DNA from: an uncultured Ruminobacter sp.
GTDB taxonomy: Bacteria; Pseudomonadota; Gammaproteobacteria; Enterobacterales; Succinivibrionaceae
DNA length: 8,637 nt
Assembly: GCA_900767005.1 (NCBI GenBank)
Contig: CAAFXL010000140.1
Location: 1-8,637 of the forward strand
Direction of reading: 5' to 3'
In this document: piece by piece, positions 1 through 6,978 of the stretch
Position numbering within the stretch: position 1 is the first letter of the stretch
How the letters are laid out: each line of letters opens with the position of its first letter
Notes under the pieces: generated by a model
Database searches by the model: none
Seen by the model: only the letters and a program-made list of their open reading frames with translations
What the model was told of the DNA's origin: nothing
Made by a program: the position numbers and the translations under genes

Positions 1-38
1 GAACTTCGATGTGACAGTTGTAAACTTCGCATATCCAT
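1..38 (-). CDS. Possible 5' end of an unidentified minus-strand gene (partial)
   Basis: On the minus strand an ATG at 38-36 opens a frame that stays open to the window edge and reads MDMRSLQLSHRS. A TGAGGT Shine-Dalgarno-like sequence lies 6 nt upstream of the ATG, much as TGAGGT precedes kdsD at the other end of the window. A second in-frame ATG lies at 32-30. Only 12 codons are visible, two of them CGA, so the product cannot be named. Two plus-strand readings compete for the same bases: a frame ending in TAA at 38-40 (tail NFDVTVVNFAYP) and one ending in TGA at 55-57 (tail ITKPQK). I favour the minus-strand start only because of its ribosome binding site, and confidence is low. Confidence 0.25.
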   Translation of the reverse strand, partial: MDMRSLQLSHRS

Positions 39-73
39 AACTAAACCTCAAAAATGATAGTTATGGACTATGC
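29..73 (-). promoter_or_regulatory. Bulged 15-bp hairpin enclosing a possible ribosome binding site
   Basis: Bases 29-43 pair with 58-73 over 15 base pairs with a single unpaired C at 68, leaving a 14-nt loop (44-57). No T-run follows on either strand, so it does not look like a rho-independent terminator. Read on the minus strand, the loop carries TGAGGT and the 3' arm contains the ATG at 38-36. That is the arrangement of a translational control hairpin. The pairing is plain in the sequence; the regulatory role is inference. Confidence 0.4.
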
Positions 74-74
74 C

Positions 75-102
75 AAAATAATTAGAAAAATTTACTGATC
101 AA
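75..102 (-). promoter_or_regulatory. Candidate minus-strand promoter toward the left edge
   Basis: On the minus strand, TTGATC (102-97) and TATTTT (80-75) are separated by 16 nt. Transcription would start near 68, almost at the base of the perfect part of the 29-73 hairpin. In DNA this AT-rich such matches occur by chance. It is listed only because it sits correctly for the possible gene starting at 38. Confidence 0.2.
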
Positions 103-224
103 TGTCTGTTAGAATCTTAACTTTAGATAATTCTATAAATTCTAAAAAATTACTCTAAGCTAAAAAGATAATTTAAATTAAATAAATCTTTAGGTAAAAC
201 GCACCTTAAGTATTTGGTTTGATC

Positions 225-277
225 TTGATTTTCTAGGCTATCATTGATAAAATTTACCATATTTTTTTGGATATAAT
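225..277 (+). promoter_or_regulatory. Candidate valS promoter region
   Basis: TTGATT (225-230) and TAAAAT (248-253) are separated by exactly 17 nt, giving a sigma-70-like promoter with a start near 260. Further on, a perfect TATAAT (272-277) has a TTGATA (244-249) upstream, but the 22-nt gap is too long for a standard promoter. Either start gives a valS leader of about 140-165 nt that includes the hairpins at 289-396. Which box is used cannot be decided from sequence alone. Confidence 0.35.
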
Positions 278-288
278 TTTATTAAATT

Positions 289-321
289 TTATTAGTAAGT
301 TTCTAAAAAACTTACTAATAA
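289..321 (+). promoter_or_regulatory. valS leader hairpin 1 (14-bp perfect stem)
   Basis: Bases 289-302 are perfectly complementary to 308-321, leaving a 5-nt loop CTAAA. The stem is A/T-rich with three G-C pairs or fewer, and only a weak pyrimidine stretch follows, so it is a poor terminator. It would lie at the 5' end of the valS transcript if TATAAT at 272-277 is the -10 box. Its inner arm AGTAAGTT (294-301) could pair instead with AACTTACT at 381-388. Confidence 0.45.
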
Positions 322-333
322 TTATCCTTCACA

Positions 334-357
334 GCTAACCTCAAATTAAGGTTTAGC
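334..357 (+). promoter_or_regulatory. valS leader hairpin 2
   Basis: GCTAACCT (334-341) pairs with AGGTTTAGC (349-357), with one bulged T at 352 and a 7-nt loop. It is the most GC-rich of the three leader hairpins. No T-run follows it. Its function is unknown. Confidence 0.35.
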
Positions 358-368
358 ATTCACCCAAA

Positions 369-396
369 AAGACTTAATAGAACTTACTTAAGTCTT
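369..396 (+). promoter_or_regulatory. valS leader hairpin 3, followed by a T-rich run
   Basis: AAGACTTAA (369-377) pairs with TTAAGTCTT (388-396) around a 10-nt loop. The stem is followed by GTTTGTTTG, which gives it some resemblance to a weak intrinsic terminator or attenuator ending about 30 bases before the valS start codon. The loop contains GAACTTAC, complementary to part of hairpin 1. Premature termination here is only a possibility. Confidence 0.35.
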
Positions 397-424
397 GTTT
401 GTTTGCTTAAAAAAGAAGACAAAA

Positions 425-3295
425 ATGGAAAAAACTTATAATCCTAGTGCGATTGAACAAGCACTATATAAGATGTGGGAAGATCAAGGTTTCTTTAAGC
501 CTAGCATGGATAAGTCAAAGCCTGCTTACTGCATCTGCTTACCACCTCCTAATGTTACAGGTTCCCTACACATGGGACACGCATTCCAACAGACCATTAT
601 GGATATCTTAATTAGATACCATCGTATGTTAGGTGACAATACTCTATGGCAGGCTGGTACTGACCATGCTGGTATTGCAACTCAAATGGTTGTAGAAAGA
701 AAGATTGCTGCCGAAGAAAATAAGACTCGCCATGACTATGGTAGAGAAGCTTTTATCAATAAGATTTGGCAATGGAAGGAACAATCTGGTGGCACAATCA
801 CCAAGCAAATGCGTCGTCTAGGTGCGAGCGTTGATTGGGATCGTGAACGTTTCACTATGGATGAAGGTCTTTCTAATGCAGTTCAAGAAGTCTTTGTTCG
901 CCTTTATGAAGAAGATTTAATCTACCGTGGTAAAAGACTGGTAAACTGGGATCCAAAACTACGTACTGCAATTAGTGACCTTGAAGTTGAAAACAAAGAA
1001 ATTAAAGGTCATATGTGGCATATTAGATATATGCTAGCTGATGGCAAGAAAACTCAAGACGGTAAAGACTACTTAGTTGTAGCTACTACCCGTCCTGAAA
1101 CCTTACTTGGTGATACTGCAGTTGCGGTTAATAAAGATGACCCAAGATATAAAGATTTAATTGGCTCAAAATTAATCCTTCCTTTAGTTAATCGTTTAAT
1201 CCCAATTGTTGGCGATGAACACGCTGATATGACTAAGGGTACAGGTTGCGTAAAGATTACTCCAGCTCACGACTTCAACGATAATGAAGTTGGTAAGAGA
1301 CATAAGCTTCCAATGATTAGCGTTTTAACCGAAGATGCTTGCATTTGTGATGTAGCCAAAGTTTACAATACTAATGGTGAACCTTCTGATGCTTATGACC
1401 CAACTATCCCTGAAGCTTATAGAGGGCTTGACCGTTATAAGGCAAGAGATGTAATTGTTGCTGATCTTGATAAATTAGGTCTACTTGAAAAGATTGAAGA
1501 CCACGTATTAATGCAGCCTTATGGCGACCGTGGTGGTGTACCTATTGAACCAATGCTTACTGACCAATGGTATGTTAGAGCTGGTGTTCTAGCTAAACCT
1601 GCAATCAAAGCAGTTGAAGATGGCGAAATTCAATTTGTACCAAAGCAGTATGAAAACATGTACTTCTCATGGATGCGTGATATCCAAGATTGGTGTATTT
1701 CTCGTCAGCTTTGGTGGGGTCACCGAATTCCAGCTTGGTATGATGAAAATGGTAAGGTATATGTAGCTCGTAATGAAAAAGAAGTACGTGCTAAATACTC
1801 TTTAGATGAAAGTGTAAAACTTCGTCAAGATGACGATGTACTAGATACCTGGTTCTCATCAGGACTTTGGACTTTCTCAACCTTAGGTTGGCCAAACCAA
1901 ACTCCAGAACTTAAGATGTTCCATCCAAGTAACGTACTTGTTACTGGTTTTGATATTATCTTCTTCTGGGTTGCTCGTATGATCATGCTTACTATGCATT
2001 TCATGAAAGATGAAAATGGTAAGCCACAAGTTCCATTTAAGACTGTATACGTAACTGGTCTAATTCGTGATGAAGAAGGTCAGAAGATGAGTAAGTCTAA
2101 GGGTAATGTAATCGACCCAATCGATATGATTGATGGTATTACCTTAGAAGGACTACTTAAGAAGCGTACTGGCAATATGATGCAGCCACAGCTTGCTGAA
2201 AAGATTGCAAAACGTACTAAGAAGCAATTCCCTGAAGGTATTAATGCTTATGGTACTGATGCTCTACGCTTTACCCTAACTGCTCTTGCTTCAACCGGAC
2301 GCGATATCAATTGGGATATGAAGCGATTAGAAGGCTATAGAAACTTCTGTAATAAGTTATGGAATGCTAGCCGTTATGCTCTAATGAATGCGCAAGGACG
2401 CACTCTACATAAGCCAAATCCAGAAGATTACACTCTAGCTGATAGATATATTAATAGTAAATTATATCTATGCTTAAAGGATGTTAGAGAAGCTTTTGAT
2501 GGTTACCGCTTTGACCTAGCAGCTAGTGCATTATATGAGTTTATTTGGAATGAACTTTGCGACTGGTATATCGAATTAACTAAGCCTGTTCTATGGGATA
2601 AGAACCAGTCAGCAACCTTTGGTACCGAAGCTCAAAGAAATGCAACAATCTATAACCTACTTAAGGTTCTAGAAGTTACTTTAAGAATTGCTCATCCAAT
2701 CATGCCTTTCATCACTGAGGAAATCTATAAGGCTGTAGCACCACTTGTAAGTGATTATAAAGATGGTGAAACTATCATGCTTAAGTCCTTCCCAGAACTA
2801 AAGGATTGTACTTTAGATGAAGAAGCATTAAAGGATGTAAATTTCATTAAGGAATTTATCATTGCAATTCGTAATGTAAGAGCTGAAAAGAACATTCCAC
2901 CTTCAACAAAACTAAGCGTGATTATTAAGGGTTCTAGTGAAGAACAAGCAATTATTCAAAATAACCTTGAATTCGTTGTTGCTCTAGCTAACCTTGATAA
3001 AGTTGAAAATGCTAGCGGTGAAGTTCCTCCATCAATTGCTAAACTTGTTGGTAGTTCTGAAGTGTTAATTCCAATGTCTGGCTTTATTAAGAAAGATGAA
3101 GAATTAGCTCGCTTAGATAAAGAATTAGCTAAGATTCAGTCTGAAATTGATCGCGTTAATAATAAGCTTTCAAATGAAACTTTCGTAGCTAAGGCTCCTG
3201 CAAAAGTTATTGATGCTGAAAAAGAAAAGCTTGCAAACTATAGTGCTCAATATGAAAAACTATTAAAGCAAAAAGATGTGATTGCATCTCTATAG
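425..3295 (+). CDS. valS: Valyl-tRNA synthetase
   Basis: Cytoplasmic class I aminoacyl-tRNA synthetase that charges tRNA-Val and hydrolyses mischarged Thr-tRNA-Val. The protein has 956 residues (E. coli 951) and matches that protein closely along its length. Visible landmarks are the HIGH-type motif HMGH (residues 49-52), the CP1 editing domain with TTRPE at 221-225 (T222 is a known editing-site residue in E. coli) and HDFND near 283, KMSKS at 554-558, an anticodon-binding region, and a C-terminal coiled-coil arm from about residue 885. The frame is open from a TTG at 395, but the ATG at 425 is chosen because MEKTYNP matches the conserved family N-terminus and a weak SD (AAGAAG, 413-418) lies 6 nt upstream. 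No editing or catalytic motif is missing. The gene stands alone: E. coli holC and pepA are not immediately upstream. Confidence 0.98.
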   Translation: MEKTYNPSAIEQALYKMWEDQGFFKPSMDKSKPAYCICLPPPNVTGSLHMGHAFQQTIMDILIRYHRMLGDNTLWQAGTDHAGIATQMVVERKIAAEENKTRHDYGREAFINKIWQWKEQSGGTITKQMRRLGASVDWDRERFTMDEGLSNAVQEVFVRLYEEDLIYRGKRLVNWDPKLRTAISDLEVENKEIKGHMWHIRYMLADGKKTQDGKDYLVVATTRPETLLGDTAVAVNKDDPRYKDLIGSKLILPLVNRLIPIVGDEHADMTKGTGCVKITPAHDFNDNEVGKRHKLPMISVLTEDACICDVAKVYNTNGEPSDAYDPTIPEAYRGLDRYKARDVIVADLDKLGLLEKIEDHVLMQPYGDRGGVPIEPMLTDQWYVRAGVLAKPAIKAVEDGEIQFVPKQYENMYFSWMRDIQDWCISRQLWWGHRIPAWYDENGKVYVARNEKEVRAKYSLDESVKLRQDDDVLDTWFSSGLWTFSTLGWPNQTPELKMFHPSNVLVTGFDIIFFWVARMIMLTMHFMKDENGKPQVPFKTVYVTGLIRDEEGQKMSKSKGNVIDPIDMIDGITLEGLLKKRTGNMMQPQLAEKIAKRTKKQFPEGINAYGTDALRFTLTALASTGRDINWDMKRLEGYRNFCNKLWNASRYALMNAQGRTLHKPNPEDYTLADRYINSKLYLCLKDVREAFDGYRFDLAASALYEFIWNELCDWYIELTKPVLWDKNQSATFGTEAQRNATIYNLLKVLEVTLRIAHPIMPFITEEIYKAVAPLVSDYKDGETIMLKSFPELKDCTLDEEALKDVNFIKEFIIAIRNVRAEKNIPPSTKLSVIIKGSSEEQAIIQNNLEFVVALANLDKVENASGEVPPSIAKLVGSSEVLIPMSGFIKKDEELARLDKELAKIQSEIDRVNNKLSNETFVAKAPAKVIDAEKEKLANYSAQYEKLLKQKDVIASL

Positions 3296-3315
3296 TTAAA
3301 ATAAAACTTTAAAAT

Positions 3316-3348
3316 GAAGAATGGAGATAGATTTATCTCCATTTTTTT
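3316..3348 (+). terminator. Rho-independent terminator of valS
   Basis: ATGGAGATA (3321-3329) pairs with TATCTCCAT (3334-3342) around a GATT loop. The stem can be extended outward through A-T and G-T pairs to about 3316. Seven T residues (3342-3348) follow. It begins about 20 bases after the valS stop codon, the classical arrangement. Confidence 0.9.
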
Positions 3349-3384
3349 ATTCTTAGTAAATACTTCAAAAGTCGATTTAGAAAA

Positions 3385-3411
3385 TCCTTAAGGAAGACCT
3401 AAGCTAGCTTA
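3385..3411. repeat. Two adjacent perfect palindromes between convergent terminators
   Basis: TCCTTAAGGA (3385-3394) and TAAGCTAGCTTA (3400-3411) are each perfectly self-complementary and lie 5 bp apart. They are flanked by AATCCT (3383-3388) and AGGATT (3425-3430), which are complementary and could form a larger fold. There is no coding frame here. The palindromes could be protein-binding sites or chance structure in A/T-rich DNA. Confidence 0.3.
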
Positions 3412-3457
3412 AGATAAGATCATTAGGATTACTAAGAAATAACAAAGAAGGGAACTT

Positions 3458-3504
3458 AAAAAAAGAAAGGTACAGTAAATTTAGACATAAACCTACTATA
3501 CCTT
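3458..3504 (-). terminator. Rho-independent terminator of the kdsD-rpoN operon
   Basis: Read on the minus strand, AAGGTATAGTA (3504-3494) pairs with TACTGTACCTT (3477-3467) with one G-U pair. The inner segments GGTTTA and TAAATT continue the pairing to a TGTC tetraloop (3487-3484), giving about 17 pairs. A T-rich tract follows directly (TCTTTTTTT on the minus strand, 3466-3458). It starts about 21 bases after the rpoN stop, so rpoN is the last gene of the transcript. Confidence 0.85.
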
Positions 3505-3525
3505 CTAATCCTTATTTAGCTCTAT

Positions 3526-5121
3526 TTAAGCTAAGCCCTTTCTTTGGCTAGATGATGGAATATTTAAAGATTCACGATACTTAGCAACCGTTCTTCTTGC
3601 GACAATTATTCCCTTTTCTTTTAATTCATCAGAAATCTGATTGTCACTTAATGGTTTTTGTGGGTTTTCTTTTGAGATTAATTCTTTAATTAAGGCTCTA
3701 ATTGCAGTTGATGAGAACTCACCACCTTCCTGAGTATTAACATGACTTGAGAAGAAATATTTTAGCTCAAAAGTTCCTCTTGGGGTATACATGTACTTTT
3801 CGGTAGTAACACGAGAAACGGTAGATTCATGCATTTCAACCTCGGTTGCTACATCATTAAGCACCATAGGTTTCATAGCTTGTTCGCCCTTTTCAAAGAA
3901 CTCTTGCTGCTGAGAAACTATGCATCTAGCAACCTTTAATAACGTATCATTACGTTTATTTAAGCTTTGGATAAACCAATTAGCTTCTTGCATACGGTTC
4001 TTAATATATTGAGCGTCCTGAGGCTTGGTTGCACTTTCACATAAAGCACTATAAGTCTCATTAATTCTAAGCTTTGGTACAGCTTGAGGATTGAGTTCAA
4101 CCACCCACTCACCATCACGCTTAAATACCGCAACATCAGGAATAATAAACTCACTCTTTTCATGCTTTATACAGTTACCAGGTCTTGGTTCAAGACCTTT
4201 AATAACTTCTAAAGCATCTTTTAATTCATTTTCTTTAATGTATAGTTTCTTTAATAAGCCTTTATAATCTTTATTACCTAGTAAGTCTAAGTTATTAGTA
4301 ACAATCTCAAGAGCGAGTTTATTTGTATTATTATTCATATCATATTGTGATAATTGAATAATTAATGATTCTTGAACATTTCGGCTTGCAACACCAATTG
4401 GGTCAAAATGTTGTACAAGTTTTAATACTACTTCTACTTCATCTAGTTCCGTATCTTCATATTCATTTTTAACGGCTTCTAAGATATCTTCTAAGCTCTC
4501 AGTTAAATAACCTGAATCATCAATGCCATCGATGATGGCTTCAGCAATTAGTTTATCTTTATCTGATAAACGAGTTAAGTTTAATTGCCAATTTAAATAA
4601 TCTTTTAATTCCCATGAAGTTTCACCTTGATAAGCTTCATCATCGCCATCAAAGCTTCTTCCTTGCGAAATTGATGCTGAAAAACCTTCATTCCAAGCTT
4701 CATCTTTATTTTTATCTTGAGTATCACTTGCTTTTTGAGGTTCTGAAACATTAGCTAAAAAGTCAGGAGAATCTTGTGTATAAGTGTCTCCCCCTAATGG
4801 TGATGGTTCATAAGAACCAGCATCATTACTTAGATAAGGAGCATCATCTTGAGAAACTGTGCGATCATTATTAAAAGGATTAAAGTCATCATCAGCTCGT
4901 TCTGCACTACGCTCTCTATCAGTTAGAGCATCAAGCGATTCCATATTATTATTTACTTGAGATTCATCAACCTCAAGTAAAGGATTTTTATCAAGATTTT
5001 CTTGAATTTCAACTTGAAGTTCAACGGTTGATAACTGTAATAATCTTATCGCTTGTTGAAGCTGAGGAGTCATCGTTAACGTTTGAACGTTTGCTTGTCT
5101 TAAATTTAAAGCGGTTTTCAT
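3526..5121 (-). CDS. rpoN: RNA polymerase sigma-54 factor RpoN
   Basis: Alternative sigma factor that directs RNA polymerase to -24/-12 promoters and needs an AAA+ enhancer-binding activator to open DNA. The glutamine- and leucine-rich activator-interaction region I is at residues 1-50 (MTPQLQQAIRLLQLS). An acidic, low-complexity linker follows (about 51-165). The core-binding region is about 168-365, a helix-turn-helix region about 419-455 (DVATEVEMHESTVSRVT), and the RpoN box ARRTVAKYRE is at 508-517. At 531 residues it is longer than E. coli RpoN (477), mostly because of the linker. The start is supported by AGAGGAGAA just upstream of the ATG and by the conserved N-terminus. It lies 19 bp after lptB, as last gene of the LPS operon. 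No activator gene or obvious -24/-12 promoter is present in the window. Confidence 0.97.
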   Translation of the reverse strand: MKTALNLRQANVQTLTMTPQLQQAIRLLQLSTVELQVEIQENLDKNPLLEVDESQVNNNMESLDALTDRERSAERADDDFNPFNNDRTVSQDDAPYLSNDAGSYEPSPLGGDTYTQDSPDFLANVSEPQKASDTQDKNKDEAWNEGFSASISQGRSFDGDDEAYQGETSWELKDYLNWQLNLTRLSDKDKLIAEAIIDGIDDSGYLTESLEDILEAVKNEYEDTELDEVEVVLKLVQHFDPIGVASRNVQESLIIQLSQYDMNNNTNKLALEIVTNNLDLLGNKDYKGLLKKLYIKENELKDALEVIKGLEPRPGNCIKHEKSEFIIPDVAVFKRDGEWVVELNPQAVPKLRINETYSALCESATKPQDAQYIKNRMQEANWFIQSLNKRNDTLLKVARCIVSQQQEFFEKGEQAMKPMVLNDVATEVEMHESTVSRVTTEKYMYTPRGTFELKYFFSSHVNTQEGGEFSSTAIRALIKELISKENPQKPLSDNQISDELKEKGIIVARRTVAKYRESLNIPSSSQRKGLA

Positions 5122-5140
5122 AACAATTCTCCTCTACTTA

Positions 5141-5869
5141 TTAAATCGCAAAATTCTCACCAAGGTAAACCTTCTTAACTAATTCATTTTCAAGAATTTC
5201 TTTTGGTTTACCATAAGCGATCATTTGACCTTGATTTACAATATATGCTCGTTCACAAACATCTAAAGTTTCACGAACATTATGGTCAGTAATTAAAACG
5301 CCAATGCCGCGATTTTTTAACTGAGTAATAATACCTTTAATTTCACCAACAGATATTGGGTCAACACCCGCAAAAGGTTCATCAAGTAAAATAAATAGTG
5401 GATCAGCAGCCAAAGCTCTTGCGATTTCCACACGTCTTCTTTCACCACCTGACAAACTCATACCAGTGTTATTAGCGATATGCTCAATTCTAAATTCTTC
5501 AAGTAGCGATTGCATTCTTGCATAACGCTCTCTACGGCTCTTAATCTTTTTATTTAATTCAAGTGCCCCTAATAGGTTTTGCTTAACGGTTAGTTTTCGC
5601 CAAATACTAGCTTCCTGAGGAAGGTAACCTAAACCAAATAAAGCACGCTGATCCATAGGCTTGTGAGTAATTTCTGTTTCATCCACAAATACCTTACCAC
5701 CACCTACTTTAATGATCCCAACAATCATGTAGAATGAGGTAGTTTTACCAGCACCATTTGGTCCAAGTAAACCTACAATTTCCCCAGTATTAACATCAAT
5801 ACTTACATCATTAACCACAACACGTGATTTAAATTGCTTAAATAAATGCTCAGCTCTTAATTGCGACAT
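5141..5869 (-). CDS. lptB: LPS export ABC transporter ATPase LptB
   Basis: Cytoplasmic ATPase that, as a dimer with LptF and LptG, extracts LPS from the inner membrane and pushes it along the Lpt bridge. At 242 residues it matches the E. coli length (241). Walker A GPNGAGKTT is at 36-44, the Q-loop glutamine is Q85 within GYLPQEAS, the ABC signature LSGGE is at 139-143, Walker B is FILLDE ending at E164, and the switch histidine is H196 (TDHNVRE). Residue 90, a phenylalanine in E. coli that contacts the LptFG coupling helix, is tryptophan here. The ATG at 5869 is preceded by GAGGA. The gene sits 10 bp after lptA; lptF and lptG are not in the window, as is usual. Confidence 0.97.
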   Translation of the reverse strand: MSQLRAEHLFKQFKSRVVVNDVSIDVNTGEIVGLLGPNGAGKTTSFYMIVGIIKVGGGKVFVDETEITHKPMDQRALFGLGYLPQEASIWRKLTVKQNLLGALELNKKIKSRRERYARMQSLLEEFRIEHIANNTGMSLSGGERRRVEIARALAADPLFILLDEPFAGVDPISVGEIKGIITQLKNRGIGVLITDHNVRETLDVCERAYIVNQGQMIAYGKPKEILENELVKKVYLGENFAI

Positions 5870-5879
5870 AGATCCTCAG

Positions 5880-6410
5880 CTACTTTTTCTTAGAATCATT
5901 AATTTGAGTTTTTAATTGATCAGGAATAAACACAGTAGTTACTCTTCCTTTACCCTTACCGCCATCAGCCTGCATTTTTTCAGTCTTAACGTTATAAACA
6001 ATTCTTTGACCCTTTAAGGTTGAATTTTCTTGTTTAATTGAGGCATTAGTTTCAAGGGTAATAATCTGAGTTTGTGGAATATATGATAAAGTTTCACCTT
6101 GAGCAAAAACTTGACGATTATTTTCCATCATCTGAGTATAAGTTGCAGGTTTCCCAAAAGCTTTTAGTTCTTTAATTGAACCATCTTCTGCTCGATAGAT
6201 TTCAACTTTATCAGCATTGATTTTAATTGAACCTTGAACAATCACCACATTATTAATAAAAGTTGCAATATTTTGAGTTAAATCTGCAGTTTGAGTATCA
6301 GATTCAACAGTAACAGGTTGTGAATAATCACTTTCAAGTGCCATCGCAAAAGTTGGAATAAGTAGTCCAACTAAGATACTACTTTTTAACAAAGCCTGAA
6401 TATTGAGCAT
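5880..6410 (-). CDS. lptA: Periplasmic LPS transport protein LptA
   Basis: Periplasmic bridge protein that polymerises head to tail between LptC and LptD and shields the LPS acyl chains. It has 176 residues (E. coli 185). A signal peptide is evident: a short N-terminal region with K9, a hydrophobic core at 12-21 and an AMA cleavage site after A24. The mature part is an OstA/LptA beta-jellyroll with the typical start PVTVESDTQTADL (32-44), NNVVIVQGSIKINADKV (53-69) and the conserved C-terminal GRVTTVFIPDQL (155-166), followed by a lysine-rich tail. The start lies inside the end of lptC (32-bp overlap), with AAGGA 6-7 nt upstream of the ATG, suggesting translational coupling. Confidence 0.95.
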   Translation of the reverse strand: MLNIQALLKSSILVGLLIPTFAMALESDYSQPVTVESDTQTADLTQNIATFINNVVIVQGSIKINADKVEIYRAEDGSIKELKAFGKPATYTQMMENNRQVFAQGETLSYIPQTQIITLETNASIKQENSTLKGQRIVYNVKTEKMQADGGKGKGRVTTVFIPDQLKTQINDSKKK

Positions 6411-6978
6411 GACAATCCTTATTTATTTTAAAATATTTGGTAGTAATATTACCGTAAAAACCAGTTCCAGAATTTTCTAAATTTAATCCTTTAATATTAA
6501 TTTTTTCTGGAGTTCTTAATTCATTAGTATTTAGATCAAGTTCTAAATAATTTGATTTAATTTCATTTACAAATGAATCTACATTTGAGTTCTTTGCTAG
6601 TACATGACCACGAAGCACAAAGTTATCATTATTATTTAAAGTTCCTTCATCAGAACTTATATACCAAATCTCATTCTTTTCAATTTTGGAATTTTGGGAT
6701 AATTTCTTTTGGGAAGTATCATTTTGAGGATAATAAACTAGGCTTGGTTCATCAAGTTCAGTTAGCTCAATTGACTTATAATGTTCAGCTCTTTTTGCCC
6801 CTAAAACCTGATATAGTTCCCCTTTTACATTAAAAAAAGAGGTTTCGATATTACCAGCAATAAAGGTAGGAGTTGCAACAATATTTTCATTAGTCTGCCC
6901 ATCTTCCATATTCTGAGCCCAATAATAACAAAAATAACTAATTGCTACAAAACAGATAAGTATCGCAATCTTTCCCAT
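6379..6978 (-). CDS. lptC: Inner-membrane LPS transport protein LptC
   Basis: Bitopic inner-membrane protein that receives LPS from LptB2FG and hands it to LptA. It has 199 residues (E. coli 191). One N-terminal membrane segment (about 3-20) is followed by a periplasmic beta-jellyroll. Family-like features are WYISSDEGTL (105-114), a Y.L.G.V-type strand seen here as VLRGHV (121-126), and a glycine-containing C-terminal segment NSGTGFYGNITTKYFKI (169-185) that lines up with the E. coli LptA-binding end. Sequence conservation is low, as usual for LptC, so position between kdsC and lptA carries much of the call. The ATG shares its A with the kdsC TAA stop; a GGAG lies about 11 nt upstream. The gene ends 32 bp inside lptA. 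Confidence 0.93.
   Translation of the reverse strand: MGKIAILICFVAISYFCYYWAQNMEDGQTNENIVATPTFIAGNIETSFFNVKGELYQVLGAKRAEHYKSIELTELDEPSLVYYPQNDTSQKKLSQNSKIEKNEIWYISSDEGTLNNNDNFVLRGHVLAKNSNVDSFVNEIKSNYLELDLNTNELRTPEKINIKGLNLENSGTGFYGNITTKYFKINKDCHAQYSGFVKK

Larger units (their letters stand above)
39..424. other. Long AT-rich intergenic region upstream of valS
   Basis: About 385 bases without a convincing coding frame. It holds most of the left-edge hairpin, candidate promoters in both directions, and three hairpins in the stretch leading to valS. I looked for a tRNA, a T-box-like element and a valine-rich leader peptide and found none. The stretch from about 103 to 220 is simple A/T-rich sequence in which I see nothing specific. 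Confidence 0.6.

Noticed and set aside
1..57. Plus-strand gene ends in two frames (stops at 38-40 and 55-57)
   Set aside because: Neither tail is recognisable, and a stop inside a stable hairpin without a T-run is unusual; kept only as an alternative to the minus-strand start.
395..424. In-frame TTG extending valS by ten residues
   Set aside because: The extra residues have no counterpart in ValRS, overlap hairpin 3, and the ATG at 425 matches the family N-terminus.
240..424. T-box or valine-rich leader peptide controlling valS
   Set aside because: No T-box-like conserved sequence is seen, and the only leader-like frame (from a TTG near 267) has leucine and isoleucine codons but no valine codons.
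3960..4163. Short minus-strand frame inside rpoN
   Set aside because: It overlaps the well-conserved rpoN coding frame entirely and shows no family resemblance; it is a frame shadow.
6573..6833. Plus-strand frame of 86 codons opposite lptC
   Set aside because: Antisense shadow of lptC with no ribosome binding site or recognisable protein features.
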